A DNA stretch of 46,628 nucleotides from contig JBMOGA010000027.1 in the NCBI GenBank assembly GCA_049318625.1, positions 1 to 46,628 of the forward strand. The letters run 5' to 3'. Positions 1 to 8,264 of the stretch are shown here, in pieces. How positions within the stretch are numbered: the stretch's first letter is position 1; every line of letters starts with the position of its first letter. The notes under the pieces are model-generated. The model saw only the letters and a list, made by a program, of their open reading frames with translations, was not told where the DNA came from and searched no databases. Both the position numbers and the translations under genes were made by a program. This DNA is from JBMOGA01 sp049318625 (GTDB taxonomy: Bacteria > Pseudomonadota > Alphaproteobacteria > Rhizobiales > Hyphomicrobiaceae).

Positions 1-370
1 CGGTGACGGCCGGGTTCTAACTTGATTCCTGGTATCGCGATCAGGGGCAGGGCAGTTCCTCAAATCGCGCCCGGAAAATCCTTAACGTCCCGTTGACGCC
101 CATCTCAAACCATGGGATCCCATAGATGCCCGTCCGCACCGGGCAGGGGATGAGGGCTGAGGCGCCGGTTCCGTTGAGGGCCGGAACTTGGCGACCGCCC
201 CATCCCTGTCCCGCCCGGTTGGGCGGGTTCGTCGCGGACCGGGGGGTCGGCTGCTTTCGGGTGGCGGATTGGTGTGTGGCGGACCGCGCTTGCGGTTCGG
301 GTGTTGAGTTCGGTCGCCGGCTCTCGGGCCGGTCGGTAGCAAAGCGTTCGGGTGGGGCTTCGACCTGGGG
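1..370. other. Region upstream of mraZ, no gene recognised
   Basis: No protein resembling a known family was found on either strand here; the open frames are long only because of high GC. The first ~120 bases are less GC-rich, and a TTGACG hexamer at about 92-97 could be a -35 element, but no good -10 sits at the right distance. A GC hairpin lies at 210-227. Hallmarks of RNase P RNA, often found near mraZ in related bacteria, were looked for and not seen. The region presumably carries the mraZ promoter and leader. Confidence 0.5.
210..227. other. Perfect GC hairpin upstream of mraZ
   Basis: CCCGCCC, loop GGTT, then GGGCGGG: a 7-bp perfect stem with a 4-base loop. No run of T follows on either strand, so it is not a classical intrinsic terminator. 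It could be a leader structure of the mraZ transcript or the end of an upstream transcript. Confidence 0.35.
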
Positions 371-826
371 ATGGACCGCTTTGTCTCGACATTCACGAAC
401 AAGATCGACGCCAAAGGCCGCGTCTCGATCCCCGCACCTTTTCGCGCCGTGCTCGAGCGTGACGGCTACGCGGGCGGAATCTATTGCTACCCTTCGCTCG
501 ATGCTCCGGCACTCGATGGCGGCGGCGAGAGACTTGCGCAGAAGATCGATGGGCTTCTCCGCGGCCTGCCGGACTATTCGGATGAGCGGGATGAGCTCTC
601 TGTCGCGCTCTATGGTGATGTCCAGGTTCTCGCGATCGACGGGGACGGCCGCATCGTCCTTCCTCAAGAGCTTCGCGCCCACGCCGGTCTATCGACGGCC
701 GTCACGTTCGTAGGCCTCGGCGACAAATTCCAGATGTGGGAGCCCGAGCGCTTCGCCGGGCGGCGCGCCCAAGCGCGCGCCAAGGTTCAGGATCATCGAA
801 AGCTGCTCGGCACACCGCGGGAGTGA
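371..826 (+). CDS. mraZ: MraZ transcriptional regulator
   Basis: MraZ is the AbrB-fold DNA-binding regulator that opens dcw clusters and in other bacteria represses that cluster by binding repeats in its own promoter. The N-terminal segment with STFTNKIDAKGRVSIPAPFR (about residues 6-25) is the family signature, and the second half repeat appears near residues 88-97 (IDGDGRIVLP). At 151 residues it is near the usual size. The ATG at 371 begins the conserved N-terminus, but GGGG directly abuts it and the better GGTGGGG lies 13 bases upstream, so the ribosome binding site is poorly spaced. TGGGG occurs twice upstream (353-357, 366-370), but 13 bases apart rather than the 10-base period of known MraZ sites. 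It is cut off from rsmH by an antisense gene, which is unusual. Confidence 0.93.
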   Translation: MDRFVSTFTNKIDAKGRVSIPAPFRAVLERDGYAGGIYCYPSLDAPALDGGGERLAQKIDGLLRGLPDYSDERDELSVALYGDVQVLAIDGDGRIVLPQELRAHAGLSTAVTFVGLGDKFQMWEPERFAGRRAQARAKVQDHRKLLGTPRE

Positions 827-974
827 TGCCGATCTGGGGGCCGGTCGGTCCAGGTGGAAGCTGGTCACGTCCTCCGAGACCGTGAATTCGGTCCCTCGAG
901 CAATGATTTTGGGGGCGTTGCGGCCCGCAACCGCGATCAATCGAGACCGGATGGCTCTGTTTGGCGCTCCTGGC

Positions 975-2300
975 TCAGGGCCGCAGACACTCGATATCCG
1001 CGACCGGCGGCGACCAGCGCGCGCCCGAGACGCCGGGTAGCGGGTATCCGGAGATATTGAGCCCCTTCGCCGAACTGCCCTTGAAATGGCACACGATGAG
1101 GCGATGCAACATATCCATGTTCGCCAAGATCGCATGGAACCCCGCGATGCTGGACGTCAGCCGGTCCTGAATTTCCCAGGTTCCGAACTGCCCAGATGTC
1201 ACGCACACAATACTCGTTCGCGGAAGAAATCTCGGCACGGCCGCGGCCAACGGAACCGTGCCGTCGCCGCTGCTGATCTGCTGATCAGCGTCGGCCGCCT
1301 CCCATTGGTTTTCGATCTGTTCGTCGCTGAAACGGAATTGCCGCGCCCGGCCACTCCCGGTGACCGCGAGTCTGACGCGCGTCGGCGAGCCGGCCCCTAC
1401 GACACAAAGCCAATCCTCGGCTCGGAACTTCGATTTCGCCAAGCTCAAGTTGTCGACCCGCGCCCGATGCTCGGCAGCTGTCTGTAAGAGGCTCGTGAGC
1501 AACTCGGTCGCCTGATCGCCGGGCTTCTTGCGGTTGAGACCTTTTTCCTGCACGTAGCTTCTCAGCGTGTCGAGAATGCTCGGCTGCCATGTCTCGATGT
1601 CGAGCAGCGACAGTGCTTCTCCGTTGGGGCCCGTGACCGTGCCGTCGAGGCTCGGTAGCAATTGATAGAGGGCCGGCGTGATGCGTGCCGCCTCCCGTTC
1701 CCGCGAACTTGGCTCCCGGGCGCCGAGGTTGGCGGTGCCGGTCGTCAGCTTGGTGACGGCCTCGAACGAGCCGCGAAAGGGCGTGGCCAGTGTCGCAACC
1801 TTGCCGATCTTGTGATCGCGGCCGGCTTTCGCGAGATACTCCGCGATGACGAGACCGCCCATCGAGTGGCCGATGAGGTTGACCCGCGGTTCGTCGCCAT
1901 AGCCGTCCCGATCATAGTGCCGCAGCAACTTCGTCCGCGCGATGACCTCGTCGATGAACCGTTCGAGGAGCTCGGCGCTCTGGATAATGGGCTTGCGCCA
2001 GTCGTAGCCGAATGGAAAGACCGGAACCGGCTCGGTTTCCTTCGAACGGAGATTATAGCGCAGCTCGAGCACGAGCTCCTTGTACGCCAACTCGAAGATC
2101 TGCCCAGCCGTAATCCTGGACGGCTCGACCGCTTCGAGGTCGAGGTTGTCGGGATGAAGACTGGCCCGCTCGTAGTCTCGGGTTACGACGGACCAGATCG
2201 TCTGGTGCGGCAGCTCGTACTCATCGAGAAGATTGGACGCGGTGATCCCGGGAACGACGATACATGGATTTGGAAACTTCGCCATGCACGACCCCGCCAC
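975..2300 (-). CDS. Lipase-like alpha/beta hydrolase (LCAT/PGAP1-type)
   Basis: This 441-residue protein starts with the hydrophobic strand and oxyanion region of LCAT/PGAP1-like acyl hydrolases (CIVVPGITASN, residues 13-23). The nucleophile elbow GHSMGG places the serine at residue 146, followed by VATLATPFRGS (168-178). Asp346 in SGDGTVP and His389 in AGFHAI are good candidates for the rest of the triad. No signal peptide is evident. The start used is GTG at 2300, with AAGGA 6 bases upstream; ATG at 2285 is an alternative with a weaker site. Substrate is unknown: a lipid or acyl ester is likely from the fold. It lies antisense between mraZ and rsmH, where most bacteria have no gene, so it looks like an insertion into the dcw cluster. 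Confidence 0.8.
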   Translation of the reverse strand: MAGSCMAKFPNPCIVVPGITASNLLDEYELPHQTIWSVVTRDYERASLHPDNLDLEAVEPSRITAGQIFELAYKELVLELRYNLRSKETEPVPVFPFGYDWRKPIIQSAELLERFIDEVIARTKLLRHYDRDGYGDEPRVNLIGHSMGGLVIAEYLAKAGRDHKIGKVATLATPFRGSFEAVTKLTTGTANLGAREPSSREREAARITPALYQLLPSLDGTVTGPNGEALSLLDIETWQPSILDTLRSYVQEKGLNRKKPGDQATELLTSLLQTAAEHRARVDNLSLAKSKFRAEDWLCVVGAGSPTRVRLAVTGSGRARQFRFSDEQIENQWEAADADQQISSGDGTVPLAAAVPRFLPRTSIVCVTSGQFGTWEIQDRLTSSIAGFHAILANMDMLHRLIVCHFKGSSAKGLNISGYPLPGVSGARWSPPVADIECLRP

Positions 2301-2405
2301 GAAAGATCCTTGTACGTAATTTTTTCATGGCTGGAGACGTGCGTCCACACGCTCCGATAGAACTTTCTGATATCTTTGATGGGCGAAAAACTCGGGACTC
2401 TGCCA
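2301..2405. promoter_or_regulatory. Divergent intergenic region before rsmH and the hydrolase
   Basis: This ~100-base stretch is the only noncoding DNA between the divergent hydrolase and rsmH and is more AT-rich than its surroundings (a T-run at about 2321-2326, GATATC at about 2370-2374). It should hold promoters for both genes, because the antisense gene makes simple read-through from mraZ into rsmH less efficient. No clear -35/-10 pair could be fixed by eye. Confidence 0.35.
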
Positions 2406-3395
2406 ATGGAAAAGGCGCAAGTCGCCCATATCCCGGTACTGCTGCGTGAGGTCGTCGAGGCCTTGGCGCCCGCACCCGGCAGGATCATGGTCGACGGCAC
2501 GTTCGGCCTTGGCGGGTATACCCGCGCCCTGCTCGCGGCCGGTGCTACGGTCGTCGCCATCGACCGCGATCCGGCTGCCATCGCCGCCGGCCAGCCGCTC
2601 GTCGCCACCAGCGATGGCCGCCTCACCCTGGTCCACGGCCGCTTCTCCGAGATCGCCGAGATCGTTGCCGACCTCGGGATCACCGCCGTTGACGGCATCA
2701 CCCTCGACGTCGGCGTGTCCTCGATGCAGCTCGACCAGGCCGCCCGCGGGTTCTCGTTCCAGGAGCCGGGTCCCCTCGACATGCGGATGTCGTCGGCCGG
2801 CCGCTCGGCCGCCGATCTGGTCAATACGGCGGAGGAGGAAGAGATCGCCGATATCCTGTTCCAGCTCGGCGAGGAGCGCCGCTCGCGCGCCATCGCCCGC
2901 GCCATCGTCAAGGTCCGCGCCGAGCGCCCGCTGGCGACCACCGGTGATCTGGTCGCGATCGTCGGCCGCGTGCTCGGGCCGCGCAAGATGCACGACCGCC
3001 ATCCCGCCACCCGCACGTTCCAGGCGCTGCGCATCGCCGTCAATGACGAGCTCGGCGAGCTCGCCCGCGCCCTGTTCGCGGCCGAGCGTTTGCTGGCACC
3101 GGGCGGGCGGCTGGCGGTCGTCACGTTCCATTCGCTGGAGGACCGCATCGTCAAGCGCTTCCTCTCGGCACGCGGCGGACGCGAGCCGGCCCGCTCGCGC
3201 CATTTGCCGCCGAGCGAAGCGATCCGGGCCAGTTTCGAGATTGTTAACCAACGTCCGATAATTCCGGGGGAGGAAGAGATCGCCGCGAATCCGCGGTCTC
3301 GGTCCGCCAAGCTCCGGGCCGCCGTCCGCACGACGGCCCCCGCGCACGAGGAGGATCTCGAGGAGATTGGCGTTCCGCCCGTCGCACGCGCGTGA
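2406..3395 (+). CDS. rsmH: 16S rRNA m4C1402 methyltransferase RsmH
   Basis: RsmH (MraW) methylates N4 of C1402 in 16S rRNA using S-adenosylmethionine. The conserved HIPVLLREVVEAL opens the protein, followed by the SAM-binding VDGTFGLGGYTRALL. Later conserved blocks are DGITLDVGVSSMQLD, GFSF..GPLDMRM, HPATRTFQALRIAVNDEL and VTFHSLEDRIVKRF. The ATG at 2406 is preferred because it lies 7 codons before HIPVLL and has GGGA about 8 bases upstream. ATG 2379 and TTG 2376 are in frame but lack a ribosome binding site. Length (329 aa) fits the family. It is followed by ftsL after 22 bases and normally directly follows mraZ. Confidence 0.95.
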   Translation: MEKAQVAHIPVLLREVVEALAPAPGRIMVDGTFGLGGYTRALLAAGATVVAIDRDPAAIAAGQPLVATSDGRLTLVHGRFSEIAEIVADLGITAVDGITLDVGVSSMQLDQAARGFSFQEPGPLDMRMSSAGRSAADLVNTAEEEEIADILFQLGEERRSRAIARAIVKVRAERPLATTGDLVAIVGRVLGPRKMHDRHPATRTFQALRIAVNDELGELARALFAAERLLAPGGRLAVVTFHSLEDRIVKRFLSARGGREPARSRHLPPSEAIRASFEIVNQRPIIPGEEEIAANPRSRSAKLRAAVRTTAPAHEEDLEEIGVPPVARA

Positions 3396-3417
3396 TCCGA
3401 CGGTGTTTGGAGCTGGA

Positions 3418-3690
3418 ATGCTGCGCGCGACAACCGCACTCGCCATGGCTGCGACGATCGTGGCCGCCTTCTGGCTCTATCATCAGAGCTACGAGGTGCG
3501 ACGCATCGAATCGCACGTAACCGCGGAGGAGCGCCGCCTCGAGCGCCTACGGAGCGAGGTCGCCGTGCTCCAGGCCGAGCGTGCCTTTCTGACCCGCCCC
3601 GCCCGCATCGAACCGCTGGCCCGCCTGATGGGACTGCGCCCCGCCACCCCGGACCAGCTGACGATCGTCACACCGGTCAACGGGCGATGA
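3418..3690 (+). CDS. ftsL: Cell division protein FtsL
   Basis: FtsL is a small bitopic septum protein that works with FtsB and FtsQ and activates FtsWI. This 90-residue product has a transmembrane helix at about residues 4-22 (TTALAMAATIVAAFWLY), then a periplasmic coiled coil rich in R/E/L (VRRIESHVTAEERRLERLRSEV at about 27-48), ending in a short tail (RLMGLRPATPDQL). The ATG at 3418 has GGAG 6 bases upstream and begins directly before the membrane helix; an upstream TTG at 3367 would overlap rsmH. Sequence conservation is low in this family, so the call rests on size, topology and position between rsmH and ftsI. Its stop overlaps the ftsI start (ATGA). Confidence 0.85.
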   Translation: MLRATTALAMAATIVAAFWLYHQSYEVRRIESHVTAEERRLERLRSEVAVLQAERAFLTRPARIEPLARLMGLRPATPDQLTIVTPVNGR

Positions 3691-5288
3691 GCCGTTTCGG
3701 ACCCGCCGATCCACGTCACCGGTTGGCCCTGGTGGCCGCCGCTTTGGCTCTGGCATTCGTGGCCGTCGGCGTGCAGCTCCTGCGCATCGCCGCCCTGCCA
3801 CGCCACGAGCCGCGGATCGCGGTACTGGAGGCCATTCCGCAGTCGCTGCCACGCCCCGACATCATCGATCGCCGCGGTCGGCTGCTCGCCACCGACGTGA
3901 TGGCGCCGTCGCTGTTCGCCGATCCCTGGCTGGTCGTCGACCCCGGTGACACCGCCGACCGGCTGGTCGCACTGTTCCCCGACCTCGATGGCCGCGAGTT
4001 GCGCCGCAGTCTCGCCGACCGGACACGCCGCTTCGTCTGGATCAAGCGCGGTCTGGCCCCCCGTGTCGCCCAGGCGGTGCACGATCTCGGCCTGCCGGGA
4101 TTGGCGTTCCGCAACGAGCCGCGCCGCACGTACCCCGGCGTCCGCCTCGCCGGCCATGTCATCGGCGCCGTCGGCGCAGAGAACCAGGGTCTTGCCGGCA
4201 TCGAGCGCCGGATCGACGCCGAACGGGCGACCGATGGCACCAGTGCCGCCGACCCGGGCCCGCCGCTGCGGTTGACGCTCGACCTCGGCGTCCAACATGG
4301 CCTGGAAGCGGAGCTCGCCGACGCCATGACCCGATACCGGGCGGCCGGCGCCGCGGGCGTAATTCTCGACACCGAAACCGGCGAAGTCCTGGCCCTGGCC
4401 TCGCTGCCGGCCGTCGACCCGGCCCGCTGGTCGGAAAGCCAAGATCCCGCCCGCGCCGACAAGATCACCGGTGGCGTCTACGAGCTCGGCTCGATCTTCA
4501 AGATGATGACCGTCGCCATGGCGCTCGACCACAAGCTGGCCGGGCTCGACACCGTGCTCGATGTGCGCATTCCGTTGACGGCCGGCCGCTGGCAGATCCG
4601 CGATTCCCATCCGGCCGGGCGCCCGCTGACGGTACGCGAGGTTTTCATCCATTCCTCCAACGTCGGCGCCGGCATGCTCGCGCTCGAGGCCGGGACACCG
4701 CGCCAGCGCGCGTTCCTCGATCGCATCGGGTTGACCACCCCCATGCGCACCGAGGCCGGCCCGGTGGCGCCGCCGAAAATGCCGAAGAACTGGGGGCGCG
4801 CCGAGACCATCACCATCGCCTACGGCCACGGCCTCGCGGTCGCGCCGCTGCAGTTCGCCGCCGCCGCCGCCAGCCTCGTAAACGGCGGCTTTGCCGTTAC
4901 GCCGACGCTGGTCGCCGGCGCCGGCCCCCCGTCGCCTCGCGCCAGGGTAGTGTCGGCTGAGACCAGCGCGGCGATCCGCGAGCTGATGCGCCGCAATGTG
5001 ACGTCGCCCAAAGGCACCGGCCGGCGCGCCGAGGTGGCCGGCCTCGACATCGGCGGCAAGACCGGAACGGCCGAACTGCCGGGCCGCGGCGGTTATGACG
5101 AGAATGCGGTGATCTCGTCTTTCCTCGCAGCCTTCCCCATGTCGGCGCCGCGCCACGTCGTGCTCGTCTCGCTGTTCGAGCCGAAGCCGACCGCGGAGAC
5201 CGGCGGCCAGATCGCCGCCGGCGCGACGGCGGCCCCCGCCGCTGGCCGGCTGGTCGCCCGCGTGGCGCCATTATTGCTGGCCCAATAG
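3687..5288 (+). CDS. ftsI: Septal peptidoglycan transpeptidase FtsI (PBP3)
   Basis: FtsI is the class B penicillin-binding protein that cross-links septal peptidoglycan as partner of FtsW. It has an N-terminal membrane anchor (about residues 11-34), a pedestal domain (IIDRRGRLLATD near residue 60, RRTYPG..AGHVIG near 145-158) and a C-terminal transpeptidase domain. The active-site motifs are all present: SIFK as SxxK (GSIFKMMT), SSN (IHSSNVGAG) and KTGT (GGKTGTAELPG). At 533 residues it is of normal length. It begins inside the ftsL stop (4-base overlap), which implies translational coupling. Confidence 0.95.
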   Translation: MSRFGPADPRHRLALVAAALALAFVAVGVQLLRIAALPRHEPRIAVLEAIPQSLPRPDIIDRRGRLLATDVMAPSLFADPWLVVDPGDTADRLVALFPDLDGRELRRSLADRTRRFVWIKRGLAPRVAQAVHDLGLPGLAFRNEPRRTYPGVRLAGHVIGAVGAENQGLAGIERRIDAERATDGTSAADPGPPLRLTLDLGVQHGLEAELADAMTRYRAAGAAGVILDTETGEVLALASLPAVDPARWSESQDPARADKITGGVYELGSIFKMMTVAMALDHKLAGLDTVLDVRIPLTAGRWQIRDSHPAGRPLTVREVFIHSSNVGAGMLALEAGTPRQRAFLDRIGLTTPMRTEAGPVAPPKMPKNWGRAETITIAYGHGLAVAPLQFAAAAASLVNGGFAVTPTLVAGAGPPSPRARVVSAETSAAIRELMRRNVTSPKGTGRRAEVAGLDIGGKTGTAELPGRGGYDENAVISSFLAAFPMSAPRHVVLVSLFEPKPTAETGGQIAAGATAAPAAGRLVARVAPLLLAQ

Positions 5289-5367
5289 GGGCGATCACCG
5301 GACGAACTCGCTGGCCGCCATCGGGGCGGCGTTGTGACCGCCCGTCTTTCGTGCTGATCTCGCCGCC

Positions 5368-6825
5368 ATGATTCACCGCCTCGCCGATCTGGCCGGACCG
5401 GAGACCGTGCTGCCTCCTGGCGCAGGTGGTATTGCCGTGGCCGGGATCTCCGCCGACAGCCGCCGCATCGCGCCGGGCTGGCTGTTCTCGGCGCTGGGCG
5501 GCGCCAAGACCGACGGCGCCCGCTTTGCGGCCGACGCCATTGCCAAGGGCGCGGTCGCCATCCTTGCCGATACCAGTTGCGCACTGCCCGATCTGCCGGT
5601 GCCGGTGCTGCGGTCCGACGACCCCCGACGCGCCCTGGCGCTCATGGCCGCGCGCTTCACGCCCGGGCAGCCGGCCACCATCCTCGCAGTCACCGGTACC
5701 AGCGGGAAAACGTCGGTCGCCGAATTCACCCGCCAGATCCTCGCCGCGCTCGGCCGCGAGAGCGCCTCCCTCGGCACCCTCGGCATCGCCCGCACGTCCG
5801 GCGTCGCCTATGGCGCCCTGACCACGCCGGACCCGGTCTCGCTGCACGCGAGCCTCGACGCCCTCGCCGCCGATGGTGTGACCCACCTCGCTATGGAGGC
5901 GTCCTCCCACGGGCTCGATCAGCGCCGGCTCGACGGCGTTCGGCTGACCGCTGGCGCGTTCACCAACCTCGGCCGCGATCATCTCGACTACCACCCGACC
6001 ATGGAGGCGTACTTCGACGCCAAGGCCCGCCTGTTCGACACCCTGCTGGTGGCCGGACAAGGCGCCGTGATCGACGTCGACAGCAGTTGGGGCCTCCGCA
6101 TGGCGGACGTCGCCCTCGGGCGCGGTCTCGCGGTCACGACCACCGGCCGCAAGGGCCGGCACCTGCGGCTCGTCGACCAGCGTCGCGACGGTTTCGCGCA
6201 GCACCTCGTCATCGAGGCTGCCGGTGCCCGCCACGACATCCGCCTGCCGCTGATCGGCGACTATCAGGCCACCAACGCCCTGCTGGCCGCCGGCCTCGCC
6301 ATGGCCGCCGGCGAGCCGGCTGCCGCGACCATCGCGGCGCTGGGTCGGCTCCAGGGCGTTCGTGGCCGGCTCGAGATCGTCGGCGCGGCCCGTGGCGGCC
6401 TCGCCGTCGTCGACTATGCACACAAGCCCGACGCGCTCGCCGCAGCCCTCGCGACGCTCCGCCCGTTCGTCACCGGCCGCCTCGTCTGCGTCTTCGGCTG
6501 TGGCGGCGACCGCGATCGCGGCAAGCGGCCGATCATGGGCCGCATCGCCGTCGAAGCCGCCGACGTCGTCATCGTCACCGACGACAATCCGCGATCGGAG
6601 GACCCGGCCGCCATCCGGCGCGAGATTCTGGATGCGGCCCCGGCCGCCCGCGAGATCGGCGACCGCCACGAGGCGATTGACGCGGCGATCCGCGACATCG
6701 GTCCTGGCGACGTCGTGGTGATCGCCGGTAAAGGGCACGAGGACGGGCAGATCATCGGCAGCCGCACCTTGCCGTTCTCCGACCAGGCCGTCGTCCGCAC
6801 CGCACTCGACGGGATCACGGCATGA
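5368..6825 (+). CDS. murE: UDP-MurNAc-tripeptide synthetase MurE
   Basis: MurE adds the third stem-peptide residue to UDP-MurNAc-L-Ala-D-Glu in the cytoplasm. The ATP loop is TGTSGKTS (about residues 110-117). The DNPRSEDP motif, typical of the enzymes that use meso-diaminopimelate, lies near residue 409, and KGHE near 452. Length of 485 residues is usual. The gene follows ftsI after 79 bases, with no good start earlier. Its end overlaps the murF start by 4 bases (ATGA). Confidence 0.95.
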   Translation: MIHRLADLAGPETVLPPGAGGIAVAGISADSRRIAPGWLFSALGGAKTDGARFAADAIAKGAVAILADTSCALPDLPVPVLRSDDPRRALALMAARFTPGQPATILAVTGTSGKTSVAEFTRQILAALGRESASLGTLGIARTSGVAYGALTTPDPVSLHASLDALAADGVTHLAMEASSHGLDQRRLDGVRLTAGAFTNLGRDHLDYHPTMEAYFDAKARLFDTLLVAGQGAVIDVDSSWGLRMADVALGRGLAVTTTGRKGRHLRLVDQRRDGFAQHLVIEAAGARHDIRLPLIGDYQATNALLAAGLAMAAGEPAAATIAALGRLQGVRGRLEIVGAARGGLAVVDYAHKPDALAAALATLRPFVTGRLVCVFGCGGDRDRGKRPIMGRIAVEAADVVIVTDDNPRSEDPAAIRREILDAAPAAREIGDRHEAIDAAIRDIGPGDVVVIAGKGHEDGQIIGSRTLPFSDQAVVRTALDGITA

Positions 6826-8225
6826 CGGACACCCTTTGGACCTGGGACGATCTCGTGGCCGCCTCGGGTGGCGCTGCCGATGGCGCACCGGCCGGCGGGG
6901 TCACCGGCTTTTCCATCGATACCCGTACGCTGCAGCCGGGCGAGGTCTTCGTGGCGCTGAAGGATGCGCGCGACGGCCACGACTTCGTGCCTCAGGCCTT
7001 TGCGCAGGGCGCCGCCGCCGCGCTCGTCGCCCACGGCTACGCCCGCCAGACCGGCGACGGCGCGCTGCTGAGGGTTGACGCGCCGCTCGCGGGTCTGGGT
7101 GCCATCGCCCGCGCGGCCCGCCGCCGCAGTGCCGCCCGCATCGTCGCGGTGACGGGCAGCGTCGGCAAGACCGGCACCAAGGAGATGCTGCGCGCCGTGC
7201 TCGGACGCCTCGGCCGCACGCACGCGCCGGAGAAATCCTTCAACAATCATTGGGGCGTGCCGCTGACGCTCGCCCGGATGCCGACGCAGGCGGTCTACGG
7301 CGTGTTCGAGATCGGCATGAACCACGCGGGCGAGATCACGCCACTCACCGCCATGGTCCGCCCGCACGTCGCCATCGTCACCACGGTCGAGGCGGTGCAC
7401 CTCGAACATTTCGAGTCCGTCGCCGGCATCGCCGATGCCAAGGGCGAGATCTTCACGGGCCTGGAGCCCGGCGGCGTCGCCATCATCAATTGCGACAACC
7501 CTTGGGGCCAGCGTCTCGCCGGTCATGCCCGGTCTTTCGGCGCGCGCATTCTCACGTTCGGTCGTCAGGCCGAGGCGGAGATCCGGCTCGAGGACGCCAG
7601 TACGGATCCAAACGGAACCGCGGTGACGGCATCGCATGCCGGCTACTGCTTCCACTGGCGGCTCGGCGCTCCCGGCGCCCACATCGCGCAGAATTCTCTG
7701 GCCGTTCTGGCGGCCCTGATTGCCCTCGATATCGATCGCGCGGAAATACTGCGGGCGCTCGGCGCGCTCGCCACCCTGACGGCGCCGCAAGGCCGCGGCG
7801 CGCGGTCCGAGATCCGGGTCGCCGGCGGCACCGTGCTGCTGATCGATGAAAGCTACAATGCGAATCCGGCCTCCATGCGGGCGGCGCTGGCCGGATTGGC
7901 CATGGTGCCGCGCGAGAATTTTCCGCGTCGCGTGGCCGTTCTCGGAGACATGCTGGAACTCGGTCCCGAGGGCCCCGCGCTGCACGAAGCCCTGATCGAC
8001 GCAGTTGACGCCGCGGGCATCGATCTGGTTTTTGCGGCGGGAACGTCCATGAAGCGCCTGTTCGATCGCCTGCCGGCCGCGGCCCAGGGAGGCTGGGCGG
8101 CCCGGGCGGCCGATATCGAGGCGGATTTGTTGGCCGCGGTGCGCGCCGGCGACGCCGTCATGGTCAAGGGCTCGCTGGGGTCGCGCATGGGACCTCTCGT
8201 CGAGGCACTGAAGCGACGCGATTGA
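6822..8225 (+). CDS. murF: UDP-MurNAc-pentapeptide synthetase MurF
   Basis: MurF adds D-Ala-D-Ala to the UDP-MurNAc tripeptide. The substrate-binding N-terminal domain includes FSIDTRTLQPGEVFVAL (about residues 30-46). The ATP loop reads TGSVGKTGTKE, followed by SFNNHWGVPLTL and FEIGMNHAGEI, all family blocks. The C-terminal domain carries LIDESYNANPASM and VLGDMLELG. At 467 residues it is normal. The start overlaps the murE stop (ATGA). A 39-base gap with a GGAGGGAG-type ribosome binding site separates it from mraY. Confidence 0.95.
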   Translation: MTDTLWTWDDLVAASGGAADGAPAGGVTGFSIDTRTLQPGEVFVALKDARDGHDFVPQAFAQGAAAALVAHGYARQTGDGALLRVDAPLAGLGAIARAARRRSAARIVAVTGSVGKTGTKEMLRAVLGRLGRTHAPEKSFNNHWGVPLTLARMPTQAVYGVFEIGMNHAGEITPLTAMVRPHVAIVTTVEAVHLEHFESVAGIADAKGEIFTGLEPGGVAIINCDNPWGQRLAGHARSFGARILTFGRQAEAEIRLEDASTDPNGTAVTASHAGYCFHWRLGAPGAHIAQNSLAVLAALIALDIDRAEILRALGALATLTAPQGRGARSEIRVAGGTVLLIDESYNANPASMRAALAGLAMVPRENFPRRVAVLGDMLELGPEGPALHEALIDAVDAAGIDLVFAAGTSMKRLFDRLPAAAQGGWAARAADIEADLLAAVRAGDAVMVKGSLGSRMGPLVEALKRRD

Positions 8226-8264
8226 CGGAACAACACGCCGGGCACCGGCGGAGGGAGACGACGG

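Noticed and set aside
1..370. RNase P RNA gene upstream of mraZ
   Set aside because: The expected GAGGAAAGTCC and the conserved core were not found on either strand. Only a chance AGAACCCGGC-like stretch occurs near position 10 (minus).
353..370. MraZ-binding repeats before mraZ
   Set aside because: Two TGGGG units are present, but they are 13 bases apart and there is no third copy, unlike known MraZ operators.
878..893. Terminator between the convergent mraZ and hydrolase genes
   Set aside because: GACCG/CGGTC gives only a 5-bp stem and no T-run follows on either strand.
4897..6888. A 663-codon minus-strand frame over ftsI and murE
   Set aside because: Same reason: composition of a reading shadow and complete overlap with murE and the ftsI 3' end.
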